DNA from: Spongiibacteraceae bacterium
GTDB lineage: Bacteria > Pseudomonadota > Gammaproteobacteria > Pseudomonadales > PIVM01
Direction of reading: 5' to 3'
NCBI GenBank assembly: GCA_030618505.1
Contig: JAUXDF010000228.1
Location: 1 to 5,690 of the forward strand
Length of the DNA: 5,690 nucleotides
A model generated the notes under the pieces. It was given only the letters and a program-made list of their open reading frames with translations. It searched no databases and had not been told where the DNA came from. Within the stretch, counting starts at the first letter, position 1. Each line of letters opens with the position of its first letter. Shown one piece after another: positions 4,829 to 5,690 of the stretch. The position numbers and the translations under genes were made by a program.

Positions 4829-5690
4829 ATGCGAATAGAAACGGTAATGTTGGGGCCGGAGAAGTCCCAATATGCAGGTAAGGGCCAAGCCAAAAAAGGT
4901 TTGCAGCATATAGCTGAGTCGGCCAAATTGCTCGAAGAGGTGGGCTTTGACGGGGTGACAACCCCTGAGGCCGGTCATGATCCCTTTTTGCCGCTGATGA
5001 TAGCTGCCGAGCATACCGAGAAGGTTAGCCTGGGGACTAATATTGCGGTAGCTTTCCCTCGCAGCCCGATGATCACCGCTCAGATCGCCTGGGATCTGCA
5101 GAGTTACTCCGATGGCCGTTTTGTGCTGGGTTTGGGAACCCAGGTTAAGGGTCACAATGAGCGGCGTTATTGCACACCCTGGCCAAGCCCCCCAGGCCCG
5201 CGTTTGCGAGAGTACATCCTCTGTCTACAGGCGATTTTTAAATCTTTTCAGAACCCTAAAAACCCCGAATATTTTAAAGGCGAGCACTACCAGTTTACGA
5301 TGCTGCCGCCCTTTTTTAACCCCGGGCCCATTGAACACCCCGAGATACCTATCTATATTGCCGCGGTTAATGAATATATGGCCAGGCTTTCCGGCGAGCT
5401 TTGTCAGGGGCTGCGCCTGCACCCGATTGCCACCTTCAGCTATGCGAAAGATGTTATTATTCCTGCTATCGAAAAGGGTGCCAGGAAGGGTAATCGTCAA
5501 CGCGCCGATGTGGATCTGCTGGGTGCGCCGTTTCTTGCTATTGGGCGAGACGAGGAATCTTTGGCAAAAGCTAAAGAGGGCTTGCGTCAGCAGATTGCCT
5601 TTTATGCCTCAACCCGCTCCTACCATGCGGTATTGCGTTATCATGGTTGGGAGGAAATTGGTCTTGAGCTATATCAGATGTCAGTCGATG
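4829..5690 (+). CDS. LLM-class (F420/FMN-dependent) oxidoreductase, 3' end outside the window
   Basis: An open frame starts at ATG 4829 and runs 287 codons to the window edge without a stop, so the C-terminus is missing. The start is well supported by GGAGG at 4817-4821, seven bases upstream. The protein is a luciferase-like monooxygenase-fold (LLM) enzyme: LLEEVGFDGVTTPEAGHDPFLPL (34-56), LGTNIAVAFPRSPM (68-81), and the family hallmark SDGRFVLGLGTQVKGHNERRY (94-114), then PGPRLREYILCLQAIF (122-137) and EIPIYIAAVN (172-181). This pattern resembles the subfamily called F420-dependent oxidoreductase, MSMEG_2256 family (TIGR03617), whose members are about 320 residues, so about 30 residues would be missing. 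Such enzymes transfer hydride using F420H2 or reduced FMN; the substrate cannot be read from sequence, and family membership does not prove F420 use. It is probably cytoplasmic. It appears to start a new transcription unit after a 197-bp gap, and its codons look somewhat richer in C and G (many CCC, GGG, CTG) than the preceding cyclase gene. Confidence 0.88.
   Translation, partial: MRIETVMLGPEKSQYAGKGQAKKGLQHIAESAKLLEEVGFDGVTTPEAGHDPFLPLMIAAEHTEKVSLGTNIAVAFPRSPMITAQIAWDLQSYSDGRFVLGLGTQVKGHNERRYCTPWPSPPGPRLREYILCLQAIFKSFQNPKNPEYFKGEHYQFTMLPPFFNPGPIEHPEIPIYIAAVNEYMARLSGELCQGLRLHPIATFSYAKDVIIPAIEKGARKGNRQRADVDLLGAPFLAIGRDEESLAKAKEGLRQQIAFYASTRSYHAVLRYHGWEEIGLELYQMSVD

Noticed and set aside
4808..5155. 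Antisense open frame of 115 codons over the LLM gene
   Set aside because: The + strand frame here encodes a recognisable LLM protein with a strong ribosome binding site; the antisense translation shows no domain.
5225..5500. Antisense open frame of 91 codons over the LLM gene
   Set aside because: It is a shadow of the same + strand coding sequence, with no plausible product.

Overview
The window looks like chromosomal DNA of a gammaproteobacterium, probably marine or free-living. That placement is inferred from protein character and gene content: a 7TMR-DISM/GGDEF receptor, a CheX-receiver fusion and an LLM-family oxidoreductase, with good Shine-Dalgarno sites and moderate GC judged by eye. 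I see no phage, transposon, CRISPR, rRNA or tRNA signal. All five well-supported genes lie on the + strand.

Layout. (1) 1-76 holds a perfect 12-bp tandem array, which may be the 3' end of an upstream gene. (2) 80-1093 encodes a dihydroorotate dehydrogenase-like flavoprotein whose active-site loop lacks the catalytic Cys. (3) 1265-2158 encodes a CheX-type phosphatase domain fused to a receiver domain, preceded by a TATAAT promoter candidate and followed by a hairpin terminator candidate. (4) 2314-2793 encodes a 159-residue soluble protein I do not recognise. (5) 2913-4631 encodes a membrane diguanylate cyclase: signal peptide, periplasmic DISMED2-like sensor domain, seven transmembrane helices and a GGDEF domain with intact active and inhibitory sites. 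(6) 4829 to the window edge is the first 287 codons of a luciferase-like (LLM) F420/FMN-dependent oxidoreductase. It has no stop in the window and is truncated only by the window boundary.

How the genes may work together. The middle three genes form a plausible signalling neighbourhood: a phosphatase/receiver protein, an unknown small protein and a sensor that makes cyclic di-GMP. The 155-bp and 119-bp gaps and the terminator candidate argue that they are separate transcription units, so any functional link is inference from proximity. The flanking oxidoreductases look metabolic and unrelated to it. The intergenic gaps hold several small symmetric or repeated motifs: a 22-bp dyad before the cyclase, a 10-bp-phased hexamer repeat before cheX-REC, and a cluster of 8-bp palindromes before the LLM gene. 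These are the main non-coding points of interest.
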